DNA of 64,000 nt, taken from a virus. Every line of letters starts with the position of its first letter. The first letter of the stretch is position 1. The position numbers were made by a program, and so were the translations under genes. The DNA is taken from positions 1 to 64,000 of the IMG/VR virus record IMGVR_UViG_3300029812_000326, one strand, 5' to 3'. The notes beneath the pieces were generated by a model, which was given only the letters and a program-made list of their open reading frames with translations, had not been told where the DNA came from and ran no database searches. Positions 27,153 through 37,100 of the stretch are shown here, piece by piece.

Positions 27153-27189
27153 AATATTTTAGGGAGGATTTTGATATTCCTCCAGCCAA

Positions 27190-27230
27190 AAGCCGTGGGG
27201 GAGTTATTCCCCATAGCTCTCCTACGGCTT
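27190..27230 (+). terminator. Stem-loop between the two tube genes
   Basis: AAGCCGT at 27190-27196 pairs with ACGGCTT at 27224-27230, with further pairing of the G-rich and CTCTCC segments inside. No U-run follows, so it may be an attenuator that lowers expression of the second tube gene, or it may shape its leader. A smaller GGGG/CCCC hairpin is an alternative fold. Confidence 0.6.
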
Positions 27231-27237
27231 GAAAATT

Positions 27238-28116
27238 ATGAAAATACCACGAAGACAATATGGAAAGGTGGGGAATCTGAATCCCACAGCATATGAATTC
27301 CCCCAATCTATAACTACATTTACTGGTGCAGACATTATAGCTGTCGCTTATATTCATGACCAATTAAAAGTATTAGGCGAACTGCAAACGATTTCGTATT
27401 CAATTCATCGCGAAAAAAGTGCTGTTATGCTATTAGGAAGAGTAAATCCTCCATGTTTTACTAGAGGGCCTCGATCTATGGCTGGATCTTTGATTTTTAC
27501 AGTTTTTGACCGAGAAGTGTTGGAGGAACTTATTAATACGTACCCAGATGATACGGTCGATAATAATTTTAGTACGATTTTATTGGATCAAATTCCCCCA
27601 TTTGATATAACAATTTCATTTATGAATGAAGATGGATATTTATCTTCAATGGTTATTTATGGAGTTGAAATTGTTGATGATGGGCAAGTTATGTCGATTA
27701 ATGATATGATCATAGAAAATGTTAAATCATATAAAGCTCGTGGCATCGATTTGATGTATAAAAAATCTGGCGGCGTCTGGACCCCAGCCAAAAAATTTAG
27801 TCCATCCGCTCGATTTGAATCCTTAAATCCAATGAAAGTTAGGAATATTAAAGGAGATTATGAAAAATATATTAATGAATTACAAGGCCAAATTGATGAT
27901 TTATATGCACAAACGGTGATATTTAATTCTGAAAACATTAAATTTGAACTTATAAATGGAAACCAGAATGAAATTGATGCGAATAAATTAAAAATTGTAA
28001 AATTGGAAGCTCAAATTAAGGATTTGGAAAAAGAAAAAAGATCTATGGAAATTAGACTTGGAATTGAAGAAAGACGGAAAGATTTGGGATTATTAGGAAC
28101 TGGTTGGCATCCATAA
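27238..28116 (+). CDS. Second tail tube-like protein with coiled-coil tail
   Basis: A 292-aa paralogue of the tube protein: TTFTGADIIAVAYIHDQLKV, FDREVLEELIN and LLDQIPPFDITISFMNEDGY align with it. A C-terminal charged coiled coil (about residues 200-290) is extra. It is likely a specialised ring at one end of the tube or a baseplate-proximal tube subunit. ATG 27238 is chosen because TTG 27229 lies inside the preceding stem-loop. No ribosome site is visible, in contrast to the strong one of the first tube gene. Confidence 0.65.
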   Translation: MKIPRRQYGKVGNLNPTAYEFPQSITTFTGADIIAVAYIHDQLKVLGELQTISYSIHREKSAVMLLGRVNPPCFTRGPRSMAGSLIFTVFDREVLEELINTYPDDTVDNNFSTILLDQIPPFDITISFMNEDGYLSSMVIYGVEIVDDGQVMSINDMIIENVKSYKARGIDLMYKKSGGVWTPAKKFSPSARFESLNPMKVRNIKGDYEKYINELQGQIDDLYAQTVIFNSENIKFELINGNQNEIDANKLKIVKLEAQIKDLEKEKRSMEIRLGIEERRKDLGLLGTGWHP

Positions 28117-28149
28117 ATTCTTAACTTATTCATGTTCAACAGTTTATTA

Positions 28150-28183
28150 GGCGGATATCAAATTTTGATTTCCGTCATTTTTG
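28150..28183 (+). terminator. Rho-independent terminator after the second tube gene
   Basis: GGCGGA (28150-28155) pairs with TCCGTC (28171-28176), and ATCAAA/TTTGAT extends the stem with a mismatch. ATTTTT follows directly at 28177-28182, giving the expected U-run. Confidence 0.7.
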
Positions 28184-28200
28184 TAGGGAAAATTGAAGAT

Positions 28201-28212
28201 TTGAACTATAAC
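28201..28212 (+). promoter_or_regulatory. TTGAACTATAAC box, copy 3
   Basis: An exact 12-bp copy placed just after a terminator and directly joined to an HNH endonuclease remnant. This placement is compatible with transcription restarting here. Confidence 0.5.
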
Positions 28213-28311
28213 ATATGCAGGTCAAAAGGTGGAATTCATTCTATTGTAAATGTTCGGCCTTTGTGTAAATCTTGTAATTCGAAAAAAAGTAGTAAAATAT
28301 CATTTTGGTAG
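28213..28311 (+). pseudogene. HNH endonuclease C-terminal remnant
   Basis: The frame reads SKGGIHSIVNVRPLCKSCNS followed by KKSSKISFW and TAG, closely matching SKGGIHHINNVQPLCMHCNS of the HNH gene at 62743. The N-terminal half is gone and the box is fused almost directly to the core, so this is an internal deletion of a box-plus-HNH unit. Confidence 0.8.
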
Positions 28312-28327
28312 AAAAAAGATAAAAATC

Positions 28328-29674
28328 ATGAATAAATTTCGTAGTGCAGAAAAATTGTCATCTGTTGATATAACTTCAGAAAGAAAATTTGACCTCAGTC
28401 AGATTCAATTGAAACAGCTACGCAAATTGAGGGAGTATTATACTGAATTTTATTCTGGGCAACAAGTAAGAGCATATATTAATGATGTCCTTCTTGATCT
28501 GGTTGCTATTGGATGGAATGCCACCCAGAATAAAATGCCGGTATATGGATTTGCATCGCAGCTTTTTGATGCAGTTGCAGAAGGGACATTTATTGTTAAT
28601 GGAGAATTCACTTTAGCATTTAAAGATATTGCGACGATGCATTTCATTAATCAACATATTAGAGGTCAAGAATATGATGCAGAAATTTATGCTGCGAATA
28701 TTAAAAAATTGAGAACGCTTCCCAGCGCTTCTGTTTTATACGAAATGGGTCCAGGTTCTGTTGGACTTACACCTATTGTTGGTAAAATTCAAGAACTTAC
28801 GATAGATGAAGAAGGAAATGTTGTTCCGGATGGAACCAAAGGCAAAATATACGTATCAAAAAATAGAATAGAAGATTTATTTGGAGGACCAGATAATTTT
28901 GATGATTTATGTGATGCTCTGGAAGATTCAATCTGGGGAATCGGAGATTACTATAAAAATAAATATAGAAGAGCCGATGAGATTGATAAAGAGCGAAAAT
29001 ATGATTCGTATGGAATAGGTTATGACACGGCAGGAAAAGGATTTAATTTATTGATTACATATGGCAATCCAAATAATTCCGAATCCGAACATTCATTAAA
29101 AGTGCTAAATGATGTGCATATTCTTGGCAGTGCGCAATCTATAGATCCAAATGCTGGGTTTATTATTGAAACATTTTCATTTTTTGCAAGAAATATGGAT
29201 CAGCCTATGTCCAATTATAAGGGATTTGATAAACCCAATATTCCTACAGACAAAATTGGAAGAGCTCCTGATGTTTCTAGATTTCCAATTTCTCTTACTT
29301 TATTTGATCATTGTAATAAAGAATTTTTTGAGGAAACCGCGCCTAACGTATTAGGAGTAAATATAACATTTATAATTCTTGCGATAAAAGATAAAATCCG
29401 AAAATTAAAGACCAAAGATAAGAATTCGAGATCCTATTTCGTAAAATCGGAAATATTAATTCCAAGTGATTGGGTCACGGATAATCCGAGAAATGAAATT
29501 AGAATTATTGAAAAGGGCCCCGTCGTTAGAAAGAATCTTCTTAATTATTTTGCTGGCAAAATACATGAAATTATCAAAAATGCCGCCGGCGTATCAGATG
29601 CTGCTTTTTCATTCGTTACTAACGCGTCTTCATCTCTTAAAGATGAATTTATCATTAATATTGCGATTGAATAA
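28328..29674 (+). CDS. Third tube-like / tail structural protein
   Basis: A 448-aa protein from ATG 28328; an upstream in-frame extension would read through endonuclease scar and is rejected. Residues about 60-105 (VRAYINDVLLDLVAIGWNAT, then MPVYGFASQLFDAVAEGTFI) match the tube-fold strand pattern of large-phage tube or tube-initiator proteins. Later β-rich parts may be baseplate-facing. It follows two tube genes and precedes putative chaperones. Its stop overlaps the next start (TAATG). Confidence 0.55.
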   Translation: MNKFRSAEKLSSVDITSERKFDLSQIQLKQLRKLREYYTEFYSGQQVRAYINDVLLDLVAIGWNATQNKMPVYGFASQLFDAVAEGTFIVNGEFTLAFKDIATMHFINQHIRGQEYDAEIYAANIKKLRTLPSASVLYEMGPGSVGLTPIVGKIQELTIDEEGNVVPDGTKGKIYVSKNRIEDLFGGPDNFDDLCDALEDSIWGIGDYYKNKYRRADEIDKERKYDSYGIGYDTAGKGFNLLITYGNPNNSESEHSLKVLNDVHILGSAQSIDPNAGFIIETFSFFARNMDQPMSNYKGFDKPNIPTDKIGRAPDVSRFPISLTLFDHCNKEFFEETAPNVLGVNITFIILAIKDKIRKLKTKDKNSRSYFVKSEILIPSDWVTDNPRNEIRIIEKGPVVRKNLLNYFAGKIHEIIKNAAGVSDAAFSFVTNASSSLKDEFIINIAIE

Positions 29675-30291
29675 TGTTAGATAAAATCATAGAATTTCAA
29701 AAAAAATATAAAGACATTTATTTACTGAATTTGCGTGGCAAATCCTATATTTTTCGAGAACCAACCTTGGATGAATGGATGCGTTTGGAAAAATTTGAAT
29801 TTTCAAGATTAAATGCTAGTTCATATCTGGTTGATTCGCTATTGCTCCATCCCCCTATAAAAAGTCTATTGGCGGGTGAAATTTTATCATTAGGAAATGA
29901 AATATATAAAATTGCATCTAAATTCGCAGATGATAGTATAATTGCCGAAACATTAGATTCAATATCAAAAGAATTAAATAGCGGAGATAGTATAGAAAGC
30001 GTCATTATGGTTATCTGTTCAGCATTTCCATCTTACAAGCCTGAAGATATATATGAATTCAGTTTTGATAGATTAATGACAAGATTAGCCCAGGCCAAAA
30101 AAATTCTTTCTCCATCAGAAACTCAATTCCCTACGATGGGCGGAAATTCTGGATTGGCATCACAAGCAACGGGGATTGCTGCATCAAAAAGGGAGTTGCA
30201 AGCCAAATTAGCAAGGCATAAAGATAAAATAAATAAACTTAAAACATATAAGGAATCAAATATAAAAAAACCTAATAATTTAAGGGGGTAA
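29674..30291 (+). CDS. Putative tail assembly chaperone
   Basis: A 205-aa protein with a helical core (TLDEWMRLEKFEFSRLNASS) and a Gly/Ser/Ala linker before a Lys-rich C-terminal helix. The first half, starting with YIFREPTLDEW, has the feel of tail assembly chaperones that bind tape-measure proteins. The position between tube genes and the giant gene supports this. No frameshift site was found. Confidence 0.45.
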   Translation: MLDKIIEFQKKYKDIYLLNLRGKSYIFREPTLDEWMRLEKFEFSRLNASSYLVDSLLLHPPIKSLLAGEILSLGNEIYKIASKFADDSIIAETLDSISKELNSGDSIESVIMVICSAFPSYKPEDIYEFSFDRLMTRLAQAKKILSPSETQFPTMGGNSGLASQATGIAASKRELQAKLARHKDKINKLKTYKESNIKKPNNLRG

Positions 30292-30292
30292 C

Positions 30293-30562
30293 ATGAGTTG
30301 GAAAACTTGCCACGGTTGCAAAGGAAAAGGATTTGTGATTTTAAAAAATAAAGATGGAAATGAGATCATGAATAAGTGTATAATTTGCAATGGTGCAGGC
30401 ATGATTCTCATTGAACAAACAGATACTTGGACTCCATGGAAATATCCTGATGAAAATGGAGCGCCAGTTTATCCTGATGTTCAATATGGTAGTGCAAATG
30501 ATGCGCTAAGTTGGGGTCCTTGTGATTTATATGGTGCTAAAATATATGTTCAAGTGAATTAA
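30293..30562 (+). CDS. DnaJ-like zinc-finger protein
   Basis: An 89-aa protein with two CxxCxGxG motifs, CHGCKGKGF (residues 6-14) and CIICNGAGM (29-37), the zinc-binding repeat of DnaJ chaperones, followed by a short acidic/aromatic tail. No J-domain is present. It sits between two putative tail chaperone genes, so a chaperone-like, disulfide or zinc role in assembly of the giant tail proteins is plausible. It could also be a small virion zinc protein. Confidence 0.6.
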   Translation: MSWKTCHGCKGKGFVILKNKDGNEIMNKCIICNGAGMILIEQTDTWTPWKYPDENGAPVYPDVQYGSANDALSWGPCDLYGAKIYVQVN

Positions 30563-30574
30563 GGAGGTGAAATT

Positions 30575-30979
30575 ATGAGCGAGATTCAAAATGCAGAACA
30601 AGTAGAATGGATTTATCCTTTTACTGCAGATATGATGAATGGCTGGAAAGTAAAATTTCAAGATGTTTTTTGTCTCAAAATTAATGATAGATTTTATGCT
30701 TATAAGCCCCTGAGCGTAGGAGAACTCAGGGAATTGCAGGTTGCTGAAATGAAAACAATTAGAGAGTTGGAAGCAAATGCCGAGTTGAATGATGATCAAA
30801 AAATGGCTTTTGTTCAAAGCAAATCAATGGAACGAACGGTTGCTGCTTGTGTACTTTGGCCGGAAGATTTTAATTCACAGTTGAATGATGTGCCATGTGG
30901 GGTCGTTGATAGGCTGAATGCGGAAATATTTAAAGTTTCTGGTTATGAAGAAGCTACAACTGAACCAACGAAACTATAG
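30575..30979 (+). CDS. Putative tail assembly chaperone (second)
   Basis: A 134-aa acidic helical protein with a strong ribosome site (AAGGAGGTG). FYAYKPLSVGELRELQVAEM and SMERTVAACVLWPEDF resemble small proteins encoded just before tape-measure genes. It ends in TAGTG, overlapping a 19-codon ORF in the -1 frame. No convincing slippery sequence is seen at the junction. Confidence 0.5.
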   Translation: MSEIQNAEQVEWIYPFTADMMNGWKVKFQDVFCLKINDRFYAYKPLSVGELRELQVAEMKTIRELEANAELNDDQKMAFVQSKSMERTVAACVLWPEDFNSQLNDVPCGVVDRLNAEIFKVSGYEEATTEPTKL

Positions 30980-31038
30980 TGGATGAAAAATTAGAAAGAA
31001 TTTTAAAGGAAATTTTCGGACGATTTGCTGAAGCATAG
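30979..31038 (+). CDS. Short overlapping ORF after the chaperone gene
   Basis: A 19-codon ORF starting with GTG in the preceding TAG (TAGTG) that encodes MDEKLERILKEIFGRFAEA, an amphipathic helix. Its place mirrors the second chaperone reading frame that many tailed phages have here, but it is very short. It may be a real micro-protein or a relic. Confidence 0.3.
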   Translation: MDEKLERILKEIFGRFAEA

Positions 31039-31085
31039 AAAAAAATATCTTTGCTTTAATCTGTCATTCTATGGTATAAATTATG

Positions 31086-31117
31086 GCGGGAAAAATTGTG
31101 CAAATTTCCCGCTTTTT
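31086..31117 (+). terminator. Rho-independent terminator before the giant genes
   Basis: GCGGGAAA (31086-31093) pairs with TTTCCCGC (31105-31112), followed by TTTTT. It closes the tail operon 16 nt before the start of the giant intein-bearing gene, so that gene needs read-through or another promoter. Confidence 0.85.
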
Positions 31118-31132
31118 CATTAACGGAATAAT

Positions 31133-34100
31133 ATGTATTCTGATCATTTTTACGAACAAAGAGAAAATTTAGATTACCGGGATCGGCAATTACCCAATCC
31201 TTTAAAAACTATAGGAGCTGGAGCGTTTTCGCTATTAGCTTTTATAGTTATTAGGGGAGCTGCGCTTCGAGGTTCTTCCGCTGCAAGTAAATCCTTAGCC
31301 CGAAATTTACCGCGAGTATTAAGATCAGTTGCTGCGCCTAAAACCTGGATAAAATCCTATAAAAATTTAAGGGCCGCCGCAATACGAAGTTCTCGGGCTG
31401 AAGCCAAACAATTTGGAATATTATCTCCAAAAGATATTGGAATAGCTGCTACAGTCAAAGAAGTGCCTTTAATTCAAAGAGCTCGGGCCAAATTTACGAC
31501 TATTTTTGCCAAACAAATTGAAGCTAGGCGACAATATTATTACAGAGATTTAGGTTTACGGGAAAAAGAATTATATGCGGCTTTGAAAGAAGGTTATCAT
31601 CCAAGGGCACTTGATCAAAGACTAAAAGCTTTGAAAACATTTATGAAGCCTGATGGAGCATTTTCTGCTCGCTTCATGGCCGCTGCAGGAAAATGGGGCG
31701 AGCGCTATGCGAAAATGATCCCAGGATTCTACGTTGCAGACCAAGCATTGGGTCTTTTCGAAAAGGAAAGACCCGAACATCCTAAACCTGCTTGGTATAA
31801 CATACCTGGACATGTTGCCGGGATGGTTAGATTTGGAATTGGGTTTGCTCCAATTGATTTAGCATTTAGTGGTGCCAGACACCTATTCAGATATGGCCGA
31901 GCCGTGTCTGCAAGAGGTGCTCAATTAGGAGTTCGTGAATTCCCGCATGTAAGAGAAAAATTCGCAAAAACAGTTGAAACGCTGCATATAAAAGGCGCTC
32001 AATGGCATGCTTCAATTTCTAAACACTGGGCTGCGCGCAGACATGGTGCATGGCCTTCAATCCAAGAACTCAAACGGAGCATTAAGGAACGCAAAGCTCC
32101 GCATTCCATGGATATTGTGCGGTTATATTCTGACATTGTGAAAGATGCCAAAATCCAAAGGAAGCCATATTTTAAGATGGAGCAGCAACTTAACCAAATT
32201 CTTGGCGTCCTTGGTATGAGAAAAGATCCGGAAATGCTTCGCGAGATGTCAAAAGATACTGAAATCAAGAAAGCATTTCATGAAGTTCTTGGAAAATTTG
32301 AAAGACGTCCGAAACAAACATTTATAGAATATGCTCTTAAAACTCCGGAAAGGCCTGCAGATTGGGCTCCACGTAGGCTTTCGACTACGTCATATATTAA
32401 AAGATATGCAAAAGAAGCTCAATGGGATCCAGAAACTACAAATAATGTTTTAAAATTGCTTGGAGGAAAAGAATTATATTATGGTAAGAATATTCTTAGA
32501 AAAGGCAACTTTTCAATGTTCAATGCTAGTTTTACTGCTGGTAAAGTAATAGATGTAATGGGGAAATGGAAGCTGCCTTTTATTAATTGGCATCCTTTCG
32601 AACGAATGATGATTACGGGGATTCCTAAAATAGGAATTCCAAGCAAAGGTTCTGCATTCAGAATTCTTGACGAAAAACAATCTGCATTGATGGCTGAAGC
32701 TGCCATCGACGCGGATTTAAATATTACTAGATCTCCGCAACTCAAAATTGGCGAATATTTTATGAGAATTGGGGATCACGTTTTTAGATTTAGTCCCGAA
32801 AAACTTATTAAGCGAATCAGTGGACATTGGAAAGTCGGTGTTGATACAATTACGGCTGGAGAACGGAGATATTTCCAGGGCATGGTTGAAAGCCAAACCG
32901 ATTATGAACATACTGGCTGGTTGGGTCATTTGCGACAAAAATTTGAATTAGGTCGATCTCCACATTTCATAGGACGGCGACTTAAAGAATATATTATCCA
33001 AGATTTTAATCCCGAAAGTCCTCATGTATTGATGCATGAAAAAGGAAAATTTGCTGGAATGCTCGAACGGCTCCAAGGAGATAAAATTTTTAGTCCCAGA
33101 GAACAAAAAGAATTCATAAATTATTCAAGGGCGATAGGTAGGCATTTATATGGATCAGAACAAAATGCTTTGGAGCTTTTCCATAACAATCAAGGCCTTA
33201 GAGGAAAAGTTCTTGATATCTTAGGTGGAGCAGATGCGAAAAAAGCCAAAAAGATTTTAAATGATGTAAACATTGATAAAGTGATTGACGATTTATCAAT
33301 GTTTGATTATGCATTACCAGAAATATATTCCCAAAGAACTGTTCAAGAAGTTCGCAGAGCTCTTCATGATGTACAAAATCTTGTGGGAGCTGATCGAGAA
33401 TTTTTATTAAGATCAAGAGCAACAGTTGTTGGTCAGGCTAGCAATTTATCTGTACAAGATTATCTTATGGGGCAATATTTTAAAAAGACACTAGAAAATT
33501 ACAGCAAAGTCGGAAAGATAACGGAGGATATGTATGATAAGATTTTTAAATCCATTGACGATGCAATTGTATCCAAATCAGAAAAATCCAAAGCTAAATC
33601 CTTATTTGCCAGCATGAAAATTAACAGGCCAATGTCTGAGCATCTAAATGTATATAGTGATCAAGAGGTAATTAATAGCTTGGATACTGTCGGACATCTT
33701 AAAGATATCATTTCCCCAAATGAAAATTTACTTAGAGATGTGTTTAAATTGGATTATAGGTCCCTCCGAGAATCTGCTAAGATAAATAGATTTATGCGGG
33801 ATACTCTTATCCCTCTCGAAATCCGGGGATATATGGGACCCATAAATGAAATCTGGAGAATTCAAGGTCATGGAGTCCCATCTGCCCCAAAAGATCTTTT
33901 TGGCGCGGCCCCGGGATTTGGAGACATGATTACAAGTAGTTTTAATAAATTCTTTAGAATTTCTGATTCCGCAACCCAAATAAATTATGAACCATATATT
34001 ACCAAACAAAGTATGCTTCTCCATAGATGGGCAATTAGGCCATTCAATATGACATTAGGCTGGATTGGTCTGGATTTACAATATAGGTCAAACGCTGAAT

Positions 34101-37100
34101 TTATGAAAAAATTCGCGATGAAACGCGCTTTGGCTATTCCTGCGGCCATTTATGGTTATCGTGCTATTGACACTTTTCTAACCGTAAATCCACTTTTAAA
34201 CCATACCATCTTTGATGACGGATTGACATCCGCTGGAGCCCAAATAATTGGAAAAGCAAATGTTGCTAGAGCTGAAGTATTTGATACATTGGGAATAACG
34301 GATAAAGCTCAATATTTAGAAGGACTCATGCCAGGATCTATGGAATCCCCCGCTGCAAAATTATTCAGAGCGGCCGCACTTCCGATTTTAGGAAGAAAAT
34401 TTGGTGGGGGACCAGGGCTTATGATTGGATTAGGAGCTTCAGCTGCAACAGGATTTGGTCTTCCTGATTTAACCAGATCTGCAGATGAACTTCGAGACGT
34501 TTATTCCGGAAGAAAGCTCGTACCTCATCGCAGCGGAAGATATTGGGAAACTTGTGTAACCCATTGCCCTATAATGACTTATAATGGAATAAAGTATCCT
34601 GAAGAAATAATTGTTGGAGATAAAATAAAAACATTTGATGGATCTGTTGGTAAAATATTGGCAAAATCCGAAAGAAAATTAATTCCTAATGAAACTGTTT
34701 ATAATATAAAAACCTCATTACCATTCAAAGTAGAACTAACTGGTAATCATGAATTATATATACTACGAAATGATGAATTGCGATGGATACCAACAGAAAA
34801 TATAATGACCACTGATTTATTGGCTATACCATTTCATAAACGGACTTATAAAAGGAAAAATTTATGGCTGCCAAACATATTAGATTGTTCCAAGATTTGG
34901 ACTGAGGGTGAAATATTATATCCAATGCAATTTAAATCTTGTTGGTCAAAGTCTACAAAAAATGGCATCCCCGCATCAATTCCTTTGACGAGAGAATTCG
35001 GGCGTTTAATAGGATATTATCTTGGTGATGGCAATGTTTTTAATAATGTTGGTAAAGCATATGGAATTGAATTTTGTTTTGATAAACACGAAATTTATTA
35101 TGCGGAAGATGTTCAAAATATAATTCATGAAATTTTTGGATTAAAATGTACAATTAGACGGAAAGGTTCTGGATATATAATTGTTCGCTGTTTGAATACA
35201 TTGGTTGGTCAACTATTCGAAACCATTTTTACGAGAAAAAAAATAGTTCCGGAATTTATTTATAATATATCAAATTCAGATTTTCATCGAGGCATTATTG
35301 AAGGACTATGGGAATCGGATGGGTCTGTTGATAAAACTGGAACTAATATTCAATTAAGTTTGGTAAATCCAAATATTATTTTATATGCATTTGAACAATT
35401 GTTGCGATTGGGCATAATTCCAACATTTCGAAAATCAGAAACAAACTATGAATCATTGAAAAAATTAAATCCAATTAAAAAGCAATATGGCGAAACATAT
35501 CATTTATATATTCCATCTAAATATAGAGTCAAGTTTTGGAAAAACATTCATATTAAAAAAGAAAAAAAGAGCCCAAAACCGAAACAATCTAAAATCAAAG
35601 ATACATGTTTAGTCGATGACAAATACTATTATATATCAATTTTAGATAAACAAACAATTCAATATGATGATTTGGTTTATGATTTTATGGTGGATCATAA
35701 TTTTAGTTATTGTGGTCCAACATGCACATATCATAATTCCAAATTGTCTTATTTTGGCGGAAGAATCAGATATTTTGAACCTAGTTGGTATACAAAAATT
35801 GTAAGTCAATATAAATATACGGACGCGGCATTGGGAACCAAGCTAGAATCATTATTATATACAGGCCCCTTAAGCGTATTAACAGATCCCTATCATTTCG
35901 AACGGGAGCATTTTTTCGATCGGCCTTATCCAACAACCGCTGGTCTTTTTTCAGATGTACCCGTAATTGGGTCAATCGCAGACATGACGATTGGAAGACT
36001 TTTAAAGCCTCAAGTTATGATGCATGAAGATGAATTAGAAGCAGCCCAAATGGGATTTGATGTAGAATCGAAAAATAGAATTTTACCCGGATACAATAAA
36101 AATACAATGCCACCTTTGCATGAAGCCCGACCTGGTTATTTTGCGCCAAGGCATACTATCCCATCAGTGAGCATGAAAGGAATGTTAGGAGATTCATTTT
36201 ATAGACTTACCGAAGCTGCTGGACTGCGAGGATTTATGACACAAGCGATATTGGGTCGAGAAGGGATCGGCCAATATGCCCCAGTGTATGATGATGCATC
36301 TGCAATTACTAGTTTCGGACATCAATTTTGGGACGCGGAAATAGGCGGTGGAATAATGTGTTTTGATGGGTCAACATTAATATCAACAACAAATGGATAT
36401 AAAAAAATATGTGATATCAAACCTGAAATGCAAATTGTCAATTTGTCAGGAATATATAAAATTAAAAACAAATTTAAAAGAATTCCAAATGATGATGATG
36501 AAATGTATGAAATATCTGTCAATTCACATCCTAATAAAATTAAAGTCACCGGAAATCATAAAGTACTGGCGCACAGAACCAAGTGCCATTGGAAATCGGA
36601 AAAATCGCATCGTCCAAATAATAATGGAATTTGTCCATATTGTAATAAAAAATTTGTCGAACATTTAAAAGAAATTAGAGTTTGTGATTTACGTCTTGGC
36701 GATTTTCTTATAACTCCGATCCCGATTGGACAAAATGAATACATTATTGATTTTGCAAAATATATGCCAATTTTCACAGATGATTTTGTTTATTCTCAAG
36801 GATCCAAAGAATTTTTTGAAATATATGAACGATTACAATTGGATGGTAATTTACAATATTCAGATTTTCATGATCAAAGATATTATGATGCGAAAAAATC
36901 TACTGGTAATCACAAAAAATGGATACGATATTTGCAATTAAATGAGGATTTATGTTATTTGATTGGATGGTGGATTGCAGAAGGCTGCATACAAAAGAGC
37001 ACTATGCACCTTATAATGCATAAAGATGAAATTGGTGTCGCCCATAAATTGGGTAATATCGCAAAACGATTACTTGGCATTGAAAATTACTATATTCGGT

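Noticed and set aside
28250-28327. N-terminal extension of the third tube-like protein from ATG 28250
   Set aside because: The extra 26 codons overlap an HNH remnant in another frame and are not protein-like compared with the sequence from ATG 28328.
30940-30985. Programmed frameshift joining the chaperone gene to the 19-codon ORF
   Set aside because: No slippery heptamer is present at the junction, and the -1 frame is closed by TGA shortly upstream; a TAGTG restart is simpler.
31051-31080. A sigma70-type promoter TTGCTT-N18-TATAAA before the giant gene
   Set aside because: The -35 match is poor and the transcript would meet a strong terminator within a few bases, so it is mentioned only as a possible attenuated leader.
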